Positions 1 to 10,782 are shown, counted from the first letter of the stretch. The stretch: DNA of 64,000 bases from Gracilaria domingensis (GCA_022539475.1 VCMS01000181.1:62001-126000), one strand, 5' to 3'. Notes: a model not told the origin generated them from the letters alone. Translations and numbers: made by a program.

Positions 1-1913
1 CAGTCGACTCAAATGCCATTCCCGGGCATGCCGATGTTCCCCATGGCCTCCGTGCATCCGATGCAGTCCATGCATCCGTCAATGATGCCCACCGCTCAGA
101 ATGCGTACCCCCGGACAGGGTCCGCTCGCAGATCGTCCTGTTACGCGCGGCGCTAACGGTCTTTACGAAGCGCCTGAGCCAGAGGGACCCGAGCAGCATC
201 CAGCCAATCAGCACATGGCTCTCAATCCCGGCGAGGTTTCAAAGTACATGGAGTATTGGGGACAGGCTTGTGACGGCGCGTATACTATAAGTGGTTCTGA
301 TGCGGTGCCGTTTCTTTCCAGGGCTGCCAAGGTTTCCAAGGGACAGCTGAGAAAGGTTTGGGACATTGCAGATCATAGAAAAGAAGGAAAACTTGATCAG
401 AATCAATTCTTCATTGCGCTGCGATTGATTGCATTGGCTCAACGAGGCGCCGCCCTGTTCGAAGCTGGGCTCAGAAATTTCCGCGGAATCCAGCTTATTC
501 CTAGCATTGCTCCTCCTCCGGTCAAGGAACAGCCCGTTGCGCAGCACCCCATGTCTCCAACTACTCAGCAGAAACGTAACCCAACATTCTCATGGACGGC
601 GCCCAAACAAATAGTTCACCGATACGATTCGTTCTTTCATCAACTGGATGACCGCAAACTTGGAATGATTGACGGTAAACAGGGCGTCACATTTTTCGGA
701 AAGAGTTGTCTTCCTCGATCGACGTTGAAGCTAATATGGCAACTGGCAGACGTGACCAAGGACGGAAAGCTTTCCCTAGACGAGTTTCGCGCCGCAATGC
801 ACATGGTCACTAACATTCGTAACAAAAGACTGTCTGTGGAGACTCTGCCCACCGTTTTGGATCCGTCAGGACCGAACTGGTTCAGAGTTGAAGGAGAGCA
901 ACAGCTATCAATGCTCATGGCGCCAAACGCACAACATGCATCCCCGCTAGCTCCGAACCCTGTACATTCTCACCCATCCCCTTCTACACAGATTCCTGCC
1001 ATACCACAACTTTCGCCAACGGCCCATACCGTGCAAAGACCAGGTCATAGGAGACAGCCTTCGTCTTCTGGATCACGTACTCCTGGAAGAGTGGCGCCAC
1101 CTGCTGCGGCAATATCGCTTCAACCTCATTTGGCGTCTAATCTCCCATCGCAACATGCGATATTACCACCGCCACCCCAACAAGCAATCATATCTTCTCC
1201 ACCCCCGCCACCCGCTGTGCAACAGAATGACGTACAAGAACAGATCCGCGAGGCTCTTTGAAAGAAGAGACAAGAGTTTGAGCGTACGAGACGCGAAATG
1301 GAAGAAATGAGGGCAGAGATGGAGAAGCTACGCCTCGAGAAAGAGGCGTTGACGAAGAAGTCGTCTGCGCACAGCACGGCGAATCGCCCATCTTCCCACT
1401 CGAGGCAACCGTCATCCTCCTCTATACCGCTCTCGTCTCAGCATTCTGGATACGGAGGGAGCCGGAAGCCGGCGGCGACGCAACCAGTACCTGATTTGCT
1501 AAGTGGTGCTCACGCTCCAGCTCCAGTTTTACGTTCTCCGCTAAAATCACCTGAGAAGTCATTGGCCAGTTTTAAGACCTCCCCCGCCATGCACGCCAGA
1601 AACGTGGCGGCTGTCGGTCAAATATCGCCCTTGAAGCTCTTAATTACGCCAGATCGCAACAAGCCTATAGATCTTGGACTTGATGATGATGATATATGGG
1701 ATCAACCTTCACCTAAATCGAGTGCCCTACCGGGCCCTTCAAAACTAGTCAAAAGACAGTGTATCGTCTGACGACGATGACGAAGACTTCTGGGGTGCTG
1801 TGGGAATGGGTAAGAAACCCACACTAGGTCCAGCGGGAGGTAGTGGCCCCGGAGCAGGAGGCGGCACGGGAAAAGGTTTTGAGGGATCGGAGCTCGATGA
1901 CTGGGCCTTCTAG
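1..1913 (+). pseudogene. EH-domain (Eps15/Pan1-like) endocytic adaptor, broken, 5' end outside window
   Basis: Two EH domains are visible. The first covers residues ~43-117 of the main frame (from 101) and the second ~163-255. Each has the EF-hand-type loop (DHRKEGKLDQNQF; DVTKDGKLSLDEF) and the conserved W of the NPF-binding pocket (KVWDIADH; LIWQLADV). A Pro/Ser/Gln-rich linker, a short charged coiled coil (~1262-1360) and an acidic tail ending in a DDW motif follow, as in Eps15/Ede1/Pan1-type scaffolds of clathrin-mediated endocytosis. The family role is known; function here is inferred. The reading is interrupted: a Met/Pro-rich stretch at 1-115 is in frame 1 and the EH part in frame 2, a TGA lies at 1259-1261 in an otherwise continuous frame, and a one-base shift near 1750-1760 leads to the acidic tail ending at 1913. 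No convincing GT-AG introns explain these. I call it a pseudogene; sequencing error is the alternative. Confidence 0.75.
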
Positions 1914-2679
1914 TCAAACCTTTTTGAGAAACAGTTCGCATACCTTGTGACAAGGGGACCGCATTTTCTGTCCTTTGAGCAACGTCACATAGAGCTCGTA
2001 CTTGATTGTAGATGGTAAAGGTGAAATGACCCTAATCGCTTCTTCGGATTTCAACGGCTTCTGGCGATTGACAATGGGACCTTAGGTTTGCCTATGTTGC
2101 AGTTTCTACGAGGCTAGTATCGCATCGTCTTTTGTTTCGACACAGCTTTCTCTGGTCTAATAGAAGTCGTCAGACGCATCTCGTGTTGGTGCCCATATGC
2201 ATACGTATAGCAACTGCCCACTACCATCGGTTCCTGGTTCACTTCGCACATGCGGTCTGATGCGAGGGAGTTTGCATCGATGTCGAACGCGCCTTCAAGC
2301 GTAGCTAACATATGGAAATAAGGGGTAAGAGACTATCCTAAAGGAGAAGGAAAGAACAGCATTGGAATATCACCCTCTCCAAGAGTTTACAGCTTGCTAA
2401 TTCATATGGTATAATTAGTTGGGAGTCCTTCAGCTCACAGAGAGCATAAGGCTTCAAAGAAGAAAAATGTAGTTATCCTTCGTAAGGAAGCAACATCTCA
2501 ACATCGTCCGCCGTTTCGGTCATGCAGTTGTTGGGTTCTATCATTACTACCTTGCTTCCTCCGCGACGCTTGACGCACACAATCTATCCATCTAGATCAT
2601 AAGCACCAGTACCCGTACTCAAAGAGTTCACCTTTTGCACGATGTTAACCTGTTCGATGAAGACAGCACTGTCTATTTA
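1914..2679. other. intergenic, nothing recognised
   Basis: I see no coding pattern, RNA gene or element ends on either strand between the EH-domain gene and the helicase fragment. Confidence 0.5.
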
Positions 2680-3250
2680 TCACACATCTCGTACTTCTTT
2701 CTCATGGCTCTTGACGACATATGTTCTGTCGTCTGTCACTGGGAAGCGGTCGAGGAGGGCAATGCTTCGCTTGGCATTACGCTTCAGCTCTCCGCTAACG
2801 ATCGGAAGATGCTGAACCTGTCTGAGGAGGTCAAGCACCCTTCTCAAAATTCGGCATGCATCGCCTTCCTGCAACGTTGTGTTGCGCAGCATCTCAACCC
2901 AGGCGACCCCTGAGGACCACATCTCCACCAAAGCCCATTAGTTCTGCATCAAGATACACAGATGTCTCTACGTCAAATTCACTTTGAACAGCCATAAGCC
3001 GCAGGCGCTCAGTCTCTATCTTCTTAAGACACTCTTGAACTTCTTCGGAAATTTCGTGACCAATGTGAACGTCGGAACGACTATTCTCAATCAAACTTGC
3101 TCCTAAGACAGCACCAAGATGCATTGGAGATATTTCATCAAGTGATGGCTCCATCAGAATTAGGCTGGTCCATAGTTCGTTCTCTGATCGAACCTTTGCC
3201 CCTAAGCTCCCAAGGCTCGTGACATTGTAGCTCTCGTCCAAGAAGCCAAA
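2680..3250 (-). pseudogene. C-terminal fragment of an ISE2-like (SKI2/MTR4 family) RNA helicase, DSHCT domain
   Basis: On the minus strand two overlapping frames (3241-2894, then 2931-2680) give a protein that follows the C-terminus of plant ISE2 in order: a LGSLGAKVRSENELW block, then DEISPMHLGAVLGASL, then the DSHCT core with MWSSGVAWVEM, EGDACRILRRVLDLLRQV and a closing LLDRFPVTD. ISE2 is a plastid DEVH-box RNA helicase for transcript processing; that role is family knowledge. Only ~190 residues remain. The helicase core is absent and there is one frame change near 2900-2930, so this is a truncated relic. Its upstream edge abuts the ornithine decarboxylase relic on the opposite strand, with no room for either gene's missing part. 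Confidence 0.7.
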
Positions 3251-3964
3251 ATGCTGAAGAACAGCAGCCGGACTAACAAAGTCATCCCAGTTTGTATTGA
3301 CGATTCACATTCGTTGTGCCCGCTCAGCTCAAAGTTTGGTGCAAACCTTGGTAAAGAGATTTCTTCAATCCTGCAAGCCGTCAGCATTTATTTACTCAAT
3401 CTCGTTGGAGTTGCCTTCCACGTTGGTTCCGCCTGCGGTCAGGTGCAATCACACATTCAGGCTTTGCATGATTCACGTGCTGTCTTTGAGGTTGCCGCGG
3501 AAGAAGGTATCCAGCTTTCGGTTCTTGATATTGGAGGTGGATTCCCCGGATATGACGGTGATACCAATGTGACGCTTAGACAAATTGCTGAGGCTGTTCG
3601 ACCACTGATTCGTTCCTTGTTCCCTCCCCACGTCAGAGTCATCGCGGAACCGGGCAGAAATTTTGCTTCCAGTGCCTATAACCTTGCGGTTAAGGTCGTT
3701 CTCACTTTGGACGCTGAAAGGAAAAGATGTTACATTGCTGATGGCATTTTCGGCTCCTTTCGCGAAGCATTCATTTTGAACTCGAGCTTTGAGGCAAACT
3801 CCTGTCGACCAAAAGCGCCGAAGCTAGACAACTGTGTTCATATGATCTTTATGGGCCCTCGCTCGATTCTGCGAATGTCATTGCCAAAGATGTGAAGCTT
3901 CCCATGCTAGAGGCTGGCGACTGGCTTCACTTTGAGAATATGGGTGCGTTCACTTCATTGCTTG
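3251..3964 (+). pseudogene. ornithine decarboxylase, internal-to-C-terminal fragment
   Basis: The frame from ~3260 matches group IV PLP decarboxylases: DDSHSLCPLSSKFGA, VGVAFHVGSACG (cofactor-stacking His region), LDIGGGFPG (phosphate-binding glycines) and AEPGRNFASSA. After 3895 the match goes on in another frame (LYGPSLDSANVI, then EAGDWLHFENMGAFTS to ~3964). Family members make putrescine from ornithine in the cytosol. The N-terminal barrel start with the PLP lysine is missing, the usual Cys of the WGPTCD loop is not conserved (GPSLDS here), and the Tyr of FENMGAY is Phe. With truncation, a frame change and lost catalytic residues it cannot be an active enzyme. Confidence 0.75.
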
Positions 3965-4269
3965 CTGCACATCGTCATCAACAGTTGAGGTATCACATCG
4001 TTTACTGTTTCAGTAATGATGAATGCCAGTAAAGCAAGAAGTCTGCTTCTCATAATGTGGCATTAGGCTGCACAATATCATGAGGCAAATCTCCCCCCTC
4101 TTCCTCATATGCTCCTTTCGCGTGGTACGTCGAAGTGGAACGATTCTCTCTTCATGAAGAAAGCAGTTTGGGCGTCGCACCTGCGTTACATCTCTCGGCG
4201 TGTGACTTGAAGCTGATGAGTGCTTATGCTCCAACATCTTCCTTAGATGATTCAAAAACACCGTAGACC

Positions 4270-4660
4270 TCAGGATTCTCGTTCTCTTGCAGCTACAAGA
4301 TTTCGAACGCTAGTAAGTAGTTTTTTGTGCATCGTACACAGCTTCCACCATTTCTTTTCCAGCCTGATTGCTCTCGAAGTTTGCAGTATCGAACAAAGAT
4401 ATTTCCTGTCCTTTCTGTTGCTTTATTTTGCCCTCGATGACGTCAATAAGGGCGTCAACGTCGCGGCTACACTTAAGGATATCCGTCGCAAATTCTGGTA
4501 TCTGTGAAGCAAGTCGTTTCCGAGCTGCTTCATCATTGGCCACTTCTTCTTTCTCATCAGGAGCACAAGAAGTAGGAGGAGCATCGCGAGCTCCATCTGT
4601 ATAGTCTCTGCGACGGTGCGTTTGTACCTGAAAGGCACGTCTCTGGAAACTGCGCTCACA
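4270..4660 (-). pseudogene. MED21-like Mediator subunit, frame broken in an A-run
   Basis: The minus-strand frame contains RDAPPTSCAPDE, resembling the QRDAPP block of plant MED21. It continues with QIPEFATDILKCSRDVDALI, the conserved helix in which MED21 has a (A/I)xQIDxLIDSLP pattern, and ends with an acidic helix. The open frame stops at 4310, but one base less in the six-A run just upstream of that stop gives a helix ending in VRNLVAARERES with a stop at 4270-4272, as expected for the family. MED21 is a small coiled-coil subunit of the Mediator middle module, needed for RNA polymerase II transcription. The exact 5' end is not clear; no good ATG precedes the conserved part. Because MED21 is normally essential, either this is a second decayed copy or the A-run is miscalled. 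Confidence 0.55.
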
Positions 4661-4783
4661 TAAAAGTGGTGACTTCCGTTCGTCGCCCATCCCCGGGAAC
4701 CCCACCCATCTCCCAACCTGCAAACAGTTGATCTGGAATCGTCTCCACAAAAGGCCCAATCACACACCCTAGCCCTCGCAGTA

Positions 4784-5311
4784 ATGTCATCCTCCGAGCT
4801 CATTATGCTCCTGCTGGCTATCGTTCTTGGCATAGCAACGGCCTCTCTGCCTCCATTTGAGACGCTTGAAATGCTGCGAGGCAAGCTATCTGACGCCGAT
4901 TTCGCAATCGATCCCGCAGATGGCGGCATGATCTCAACCGATAACATCACCGCCGAGACTGCATCGGCCATGGATTTCCCATTGCTAGGCTTCCCCGACG
5001 TGGACGCTCTGGTTGTGCGAGTTGAGCTGGTGGCTGGAAGCTCATTCTTCACCCATCTTCACCCGCGTGGCACCGAATTGCTGCTCGTGATGCGCGGTCC
5101 GTTGCAGGTTACGCTGCAGCTTGAAGGACTTATGGCACCTCGTATAGTGACAAATACTTTGTCTTCGGGCCAGTTTACGGTATTTCCACAGGGGCTCATT
5201 CATATGATCATGTGCGTCAGTGAGGATAATTCGTGTGAGTATGTGTCTGTGTTAAGTTCTGCCGATCATAGTGGCTATTTGAATTGGTGCTTCTTGCCGC
5301 CATTCGCGTAG
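4784..5311 (+). CDS. germin-like secreted cupin
   Basis: The 175-residue ORF starts with a hydrophobic signal peptide (LIMLLLAIVLGIATA) and has both germin boxes. Box 1 is a Gly-x5-HxH-x4-E-x6-G pattern (FFTHLHPRGTELLLVMRG) and box 2 is G-x5-P-x4-H (GQFTVFPQGLIHM), supplying the three His and one Glu that bind Mn or another metal in cupins. Germins and germin-like proteins are apoplastic; some are oxalate oxidases or superoxide dismutases, but the activity cannot be told here. The C-terminus is short: after the VLSSAD strand it ends in GYLNWCFLPPFA, where relatives go on for about 30-50 residues, and another frame stays open from 5284. The end may therefore be altered by an indel. It lies divergent from the MED21-like relic. 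Confidence 0.6.
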   Translation: MSSSELIMLLLAIVLGIATASLPPFETLEMLRGKLSDADFAIDPADGGMISTDNITAETASAMDFPLLGFPDVDALVVRVELVAGSSFFTHLHPRGTELLLVMRGPLQVTLQLEGLMAPRIVTNTLSSGQFTVFPQGLIHMIMCVSEDNSCEYVSVLSSADHSGYLNWCFLPPFA

Positions 5312-6353
5312 ATGTGAGTCAAGACATTGTAACCTGTTTGTTAGTGAGGCTAGATACGAAGGAATCTACCCAATGTACTAAACAAGTTGCAATGTGGGTT
5401 CCAATGTGCGTTAACGAAGCCATGAGGGGCTACGACTGCGAGAAAAAGGAAATGGCAGGAGGTCAATGGCCCCTGATCGCTTCAGAATCAGAAGTTCAGA
5501 TCACACATTTCCAACGTGGACAATATATGGTTGCATTGTTGTAGCGGACAGATAGCCTTGGTGTCGTACTTGTACCGTGTACAGTAGCTTCCTTCTCGGA
5601 GGACGAAGATAACTCAATGCGCTGCAGCAACAAGCGAGCTGCAAGAGGTCACACCCCACCATCATGGTGCAAACACTTACGGCTCCCATTGCGGACTGGA
5701 AGCGAGGCGAGTTTCAAGCAGGGCCTACTACGTGAAGCTTCAAGTGACGGTTTCCCTTCCATGTAGAAGGCCGGCGCCGGCGAAAGTGTAGTGGAAACTG
5801 TTGCAATAGAGTGTGTACGTATCAGAAAGTTAAGATATGTCGCCTTTACTGGGAGATGCGCTAGTCCCAGTCTTTTTGTGGTTCCGATGCTTCACCTGAG
5901 GTTAACATATTTCGATGAGCACTGAGCTGAAAGTGGCCATTGTGACAGTAACTAACTGAAAGACATGCCGCTTCCGGAGCCAGTATTGGACTCATATATC
6001 GTCGTCAAGGACCGCAGTGCAAATTTCCATCTCCTGAAGAGCCACAAACGAGTTTCAAATGTTCAACGTCACGAATAGAAGCAAAGCTGCGGCCAAGTCC
6101 TTGTTAGCTCGTTCTTGATCATGACCAAATGTTCTGTCGAAATCCCTCTTGCTCACTCATCTTTCGAGCCCAGTGATCAGTTTGTGTGCCGTTACTGGCA
6201 GTTAATTCAACGTCATATCGTTATGCGTGCATGAAGGCCACGCAGCAGGAGCTCGTCGGTTGTTATATACGACGAACTGACGCGTGATTCGTAAGGTGGA
6301 AACCCCGCCCCTACTTCTTTTTCAGTTGCAACTGCGAGTCGCCCGTCAGCTAG
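5312..6353. other. intergenic, nothing recognised
   Basis: Only short chance frames are present; no domain, RNA or repeat pattern is recognised. Confidence 0.45.
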
Positions 6354-7030
6354 ATGGCGTTGTTCAGGACCGCTGTTTGGGTCTCGGCCGTAATAGCACT
6401 TCTTCACACCGTTCAGGCGAGGTGCGACAACTTGACCTACGATTTCTGCTGTGCCGCGGAAAACCAAGCGAAACAGGAGGAACGGTTTCCTAAATGAAAC
6501 TACAAATGGGAAGCTACGGACTACGAGAAGCAGAAAATTGCACTTGCTTGGGGGCCCATACTGGAGCGAGTCGATGATTGTAACGCACTCGCCAGCGACT
6601 CGTACAAGGAATTCTCTTCTACTGTCGTCTTGGATAAGTCTTGGGTAGACTTCGAGAACAACAGTCGTCGAGCTCTGAGAAGAACAGGTTTCAGAACTCC
6701 CAAGGCTTCCCCCGTAGTGCTGTTCAATCGTGTTTCGTACCTATGAGAAGCACTTTTTTGAGTGCGTATTCAAATTGATGAAGTGGTTCCTCTGCCGAGC
6801 TTGATATGACATGCGAGACAAACGACGCCGACGTAGACGACGGCACGTTCGAAACTAACACCTACGATCAACTGAAAGACGCAGGTGTGGAGTCCGAAGA
6901 CGAATCGGCAGGCGTTATCCGACTGGGTACCGGGGATCTATGTGACGAGGTTTTCTGCGATGGGTATGCTCCCGGTGGTGTAATTTGCGAGAAAGATGTC
7001 ATCACTGTGAGCCAAGAACGCATTCGCTAA
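6354..7030 (+). pseudogene. secreted protein of unknown family, broken
   Basis: An ATG at 6354 opens a frame with a clear signal peptide (ALFRTAVWVSAVIALLHTVQA) followed by CDNLTYDFCCAAENQA. A TGA at 6495-6497 interrupts it, yet the same frame continues with good coding character (YKWEATDYEKQKIALAW and on) to a stop near 6745. An acidic, Cys-containing segment (GDLCDEVFCDGYAPGGVICE) lies in another frame at 6806-7030. The pieces suggest one secreted disulfide-containing protein that has lost its frame at least twice. I do not recognise the family. The TGA would be CGA (Arg) before a C-to-T change. Confidence 0.4.
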
Positions 7031-7048
7031 CGACGGTTCGGGCAGATT

Positions 7049-7636
7049 CTACATATGTTCTTCCTTCGCCACTTGCACCCATCTTCTACCATTAACCCCG
7101 ACAGTGTTTGAAATGGAACATGGCCGAGCATCCTTGGACCAGTCTCGTCTCGAATCAGAGCTTTGGCCATTCCAAGTGACACTTGAACAATAGTGCCACT
7201 TTGCAGCTCTTCGTACAAAGTCTCACCCGCCAGATCAACACTTTGTGCTATCCGGTTCAATACAGGACACCGCAGTTTCCATGCTCTTCGACTGCCTAAC
7301 AACGCGACAATAAATCAAAGCACCGATTGCAAGATTTGGTCTATTCTTCTTGGTGGCACCCTCCAAAGCGAGCATTGACAAAGTCACAGTATCACTTCGG
7401 TTCATGTGCAGTCGATATTCTTCTCCATATCCTGCTTGTGCGATTCCAATGACCGGGTCTTCCAGTGCTGGCACGTAGCGCTTCGGATTGCTGGCGACCC
7501 AGAGCGTACTACGATTCACTTGATCACGCATGTATCCGGCTTTGCTTGCCAAGAGACCAGAGCTTTTCTGAGTAACTCTGTCTCCCACTAGAATCACCGC
7601 TTGAGCTGCCCCGAGTGATTCGAGGATGATGACTAT
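7049..7636 (-). pseudogene. RRP40/EXOSC3-like RNA exosome cap subunit, broken
   Basis: Minus-strand frames give the S1-KH region of Rrp40: VILVGDRVTQ, YRLHMNRSDTVTLSMLALEG, then the family hallmark EGATKKNRPNLAIGALIY, RVV..KSMETAVSCIEP, VQVSLGMAKALI and finally VGVNGRRWVQVAKEEHM with a TAG at 7049-7051. Rrp40 is one of three RNA-binding cap proteins of the exosome, active in nucleus and cytoplasm. The conserved parts lie in three frames, with changes near 7245 and 7100. The 5' end runs into a stop at 7637-7639 without a good ATG. It is nearly full length but not readable, which for an essential gene suggests a decayed duplicate. Confidence 0.7.
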
Positions 7637-7639
7637 CTA

Positions 7640-8960
7640 CTCGCCGGACGAATCAGGTCGCTCATGAGACTCATACCGGGCGACTTGGCAGCCATTTCCG
7701 AAGAGTGCGGACTTTCATATAGATCAACGTGCTTTCAAGTGGGCGTTGGGGCTAGACAGAATCCTCCCACATCTGATTCTGTGATCAGTGATGTGGATGT
7801 CATTACGATGGTAGCCTCCGACCGTAGGAGTCCTACGCTCTGTTTGAAAAACACTGATCAATATATGGGCCGTTCGTAACGAGTGTTGACGTTTCCAGTC
7901 TAGCCACATAGAACTTCTATGATAGAAGGCAGTGCTGTAAGTCGAGTATTATTATATTCAATTAACTGTAAATCATTATTATTATTTTGTAGTATTCAAA
8001 AGCAGTACACGTACTGATTTATCATCTCTCGCTTTCGGTTTCGAAAAACCTTCGAGTTCCGAACTGAGGCAATGGACTTGGGTTTGGGCAAGTCATGTGA
8101 AATCTCTTTAGTTGGCCGCATATGGTCGAGAGTCGTTCAGCGCAGTTATTGGAGACGAATCCAATAGTCTAAAGCAACTGGTATCTCATTTCGATGGGCT
8201 AGAAGCATTCTAGCCCATAATGTCAATGTCAGAACAGGATTTTCAAACCATTCTTGAGTTAAACACGCAGGACATTACACGCACAGATCAAGGCACCTAC
8301 AGTAAATACGCCAAAATTTTTGTGAGTGAATTGATGAAGGTACCGTCGGTATAGCATCTCGCCGCTTGAATTGATGAAGTGCGACAATAATGCCGAGGCT
8401 TTGCCATGCCGCGTGCATGTGCGATGGTTTGTTACCCACAGTCGCAGCGGATCAATTAGAATGGGATCGTTTCCACTGGCGCATCGCGCCTTCAAAACCG
8501 AGTCTTATGATAACATGCACACATAGGAGCGGGTAAGAGTCATCCCCCTCATTTCTATTTTCATTTCTAATGCTGTCCTTCATACATATCTGCCACGTGG
8601 CCGAGCTCTAAACCTGGACATATTGAAGAACCCTGTAACAATTGGACAAATATAATTTTGGGTCCTGTCGCTGAGTATTGTGGCCATATGAGCAAGTCGT
8701 GACTGTCACATGACGGGAGTCTGGCAAGTCGGAAGTGAAGAGTCCAGACGAGTGAGGTACTCTTCAAAGACGACGAGCAACTGGTGCTGTCGAACCATGG
8801 CATGGCAAAACCATTCCGTGTTTACCGTGCTATTTCGATTGCCTGGCTCATTGCTTCCGTCTCAACGCTTTACCAACTCACCGAAATTAACACCTACTTC
8901 GAAATGTCGTCCCCACATCCAATCTTCTCCTGCGCGAGAACCCATCTTCTCTTTTCTCAT
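7640..8960. other. intergenic, nothing recognised; AT-rich patch near 7950-7990
   Basis: I find no supported gene. A short AT-rich ATTATT-type patch lies at ~7950-7990. The last ~100 bases are the promoter region of the haloperoxidase-like gene. Confidence 0.45.
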
Positions 8961-8965
8961 ATCTG

Positions 8966-8972
8966 TATATAA
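8966..8972 (+). promoter_or_regulatory. TATA box of the haloperoxidase-like gene
   Basis: TATATAA lies 79 bases before the ATG at 9051, followed by a CT/AC-rich leader (CACCACTCAACCTCTC and similar), a usual core promoter plus 5' UTR layout. Confidence 0.45.
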
Positions 8973-9050
8973 CACCTACACCACTCAACCTCTCTTTCCG
9001 TCTCCACCACCACGAAAACATTCTAACGAACTCACTCATCAACTCCCAAA

Positions 9051-10628
9051 ATGAAGTTCTTTCGCTGTTTCATACTCACCCTACTGATGGCCTTTGCCGT
9101 CGCCCAACAGTCGGAAAGTACTATTGAGCGTGAGGTGTCTGCTGCTGGCATCGTCTTTGCTCGCATCTTCGACAACATTACCATTGACGGTCTTGAAACT
9201 CCTATCCAATTCCGCGCGACAACATATTACAACTTCGAGGCATGGAACGCCTGGAGTAACTACCATCCAACTGCGGCTGACATCTTTGGCCGCACTCGCT
9301 TCAAACGTCCACCCTGTGAACATACTTTTGAAAACAAGAACACTGCAGTTCTTTATTCCATATGGCGTGCGTACGAAGCTTCCCCGCAAAGCTTTGGAGA
9401 GGACTCCAACATCTCAATCTTCAGACAACTTATGACGAAGATGGGATTGGATCCAGATAACAATAGCACTGATCTTACAACTCCGATTGGCATTGGCAAC
9501 AGAGCGGGTTACGATACTGCACGAATGATGAAAATCGACGGCTGGAACTCTGACGGAGACCTCACTTCGACCCAGTCCAACTATGCTCAACCCTTCCTTG
9601 ATTACACCCGGTACGCCCGGAAGAATAGCCCGTGGAAGATTCGATTCTCGTTCAAATGGCAACCTCTTCTCGAGGACAATGGTCGCGGCTTCTTCTTCCG
9701 CCAAGAAAGCGTTGTACCATACGCCGTACAAGCTATTGCCTTTGGCTTTACTCGTGACGAGATGAACGACCGCAAGATCGATTCTCCTTACGTTCGTCCC
9801 GATGCACATGCCAAGCTCGCCACAAAGCAAGAAATTCGCAAATTGAAGAGTCTTGCGACGGAAGTGCTCGACACCTCCGCCACTCTCACCGATGAGCAAC
9901 GCTTGCTCGCAGAATTCTTCGATAACAAAGCGAAAGCATTCCGTACTGAAGAGAACCCCGCCGGTGTTCCCAGCATTGCTACGGCGTTGGGGTTCTTGAT
10001 TCTTGGACCGGCCCTTGACCTGAGCTTTGATGAGGACATTATGTACGGTATGGGAGCTGCCATGGCTACATTTGATTCCATGGTAGCCGCCTGGAAAGAG
10101 AAACGTCGCCATGACTTGGTGCGCCCTACTGGCCAGACCATGGAGTTCTTGTTTGGAAACCGTAAGGTGAACGTTTGGGGTGGGCCAGGAAAGGGTGCGG
10201 TTCAGATTAAGGCTGGTGAATGGCAACCACTGATCCGTACTATGCCGCACGCAGAGTTCCCATCCGGTTCAGCATGCACGTGCAGTACGCTTTTTGAGCA
10301 TGCTCTGGCCAATACAAATCAAACCGATGAGTACCCGTTCGAGGTAACGGTTGCCAAGGGGTCAAGTAAGTTCTACCCTGGAGAATTTCTAGAGAAGGAA
10401 ATGAAGCTCAAGCTTAACTGTCTGAGCGACTGGGCGGAGCTGTGCGGGGAGTCCAGGGTGTATGCTGGAGTTCATTTCTCGCCTTCAATCTCAGGTGGTG
10501 AGGAACTTTGCCGCGGCATCGGACAGAACTCGCAACACTTTGTCGAAAGGTTGGCCGCTGGTGTGTTGGAACCCAAGTGGTACGACTGGCTCCCCAGGCA
10601 CACGGAGAGGTTCTGGGAAGAGGACTAG
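9051..10628 (+). CDS. vanadium haloperoxidase / PAP2-superfamily protein, secreted, acid-base His replaced
   Basis: A single open frame of 525 codons begins with a signal peptide (FILTLLMAFAVAQQ). The three vanadate/phosphate-site motifs of the haloperoxidase-acid phosphatase superfamily can be seen. K351-x6-R358-P359 is intact (KRRHDLVRP). P404-S405-G406-S407 stands where PSGH is usual. S468-R469-x5-H475 is present, but the position three after that His is Ser rather than Asp (VHFSPS). The oxyanion ligand His475, Lys351 and both Arg residues are therefore kept, while the acid-base His and the supporting Asp are changed. Red algal relatives oxidise bromide or chloride with H2O2 at the cell surface; altered members may be phosphatase-like or poor peroxidases. 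There are no introns. It has its own TATA box and poly(A) signal and is the healthiest host gene in the window. Confidence 0.8.
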   Translation: MKFFRCFILTLLMAFAVAQQSESTIEREVSAAGIVFARIFDNITIDGLETPIQFRATTYYNFEAWNAWSNYHPTAADIFGRTRFKRPPCEHTFENKNTAVLYSIWRAYEASPQSFGEDSNISIFRQLMTKMGLDPDNNSTDLTTPIGIGNRAGYDTARMMKIDGWNSDGDLTSTQSNYAQPFLDYTRYARKNSPWKIRFSFKWQPLLEDNGRGFFFRQESVVPYAVQAIAFGFTRDEMNDRKIDSPYVRPDAHAKLATKQEIRKLKSLATEVLDTSATLTDEQRLLAEFFDNKAKAFRTEENPAGVPSIATALGFLILGPALDLSFDEDIMYGMGAAMATFDSMVAAWKEKRRHDLVRPTGQTMEFLFGNRKVNVWGGPGKGAVQIKAGEWQPLIRTMPHAEFPSGSACTCSTLFEHALANTNQTDEYPFEVTVAKGSSKFYPGEFLEKEMKLKLNCLSDWAELCGESRVYAGVHFSPSISGGEELCRGIGQNSQHFVERLAAGVLEPKWYDWLPRHTERFWEED

Positions 10629-10776
10629 AGAAACCGCAACATTTACCCTCGTACCTTGGGAGATACGGATACCCTTGGTACGTGGGATGATGATCTCGTT
10701 TACCAAGGGTAGAAGGTTACTCTTCAACAGTACCACACATGCAGCGGGTTTATTAATTTCAACTTAACTGGAATTA

Positions 10777-10782
10777 AATAAA
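10777..10782 (+). terminator. poly(A) signal AATAAA after the haloperoxidase-like gene
   Basis: AATAAA lies 149 bases after the stop codon in an AT-rich stretch, fitting a 3' processing signal. Confidence 0.4.

Noticed and set aside
1259-1261. In-frame TGA as selenocysteine or stop-codon reassignment
   Set aside because: Contexts are ordinary helical or linker sequence, relatives have Arg where known, no SECIS-like element was noticed, and the intact ORFs end at normal stops.
1740-1770. Short intron to explain the frame change in the EH-domain gene
   Set aside because: No GT-AG pair of usable length; the flanking codons join directly with a one-base shift.
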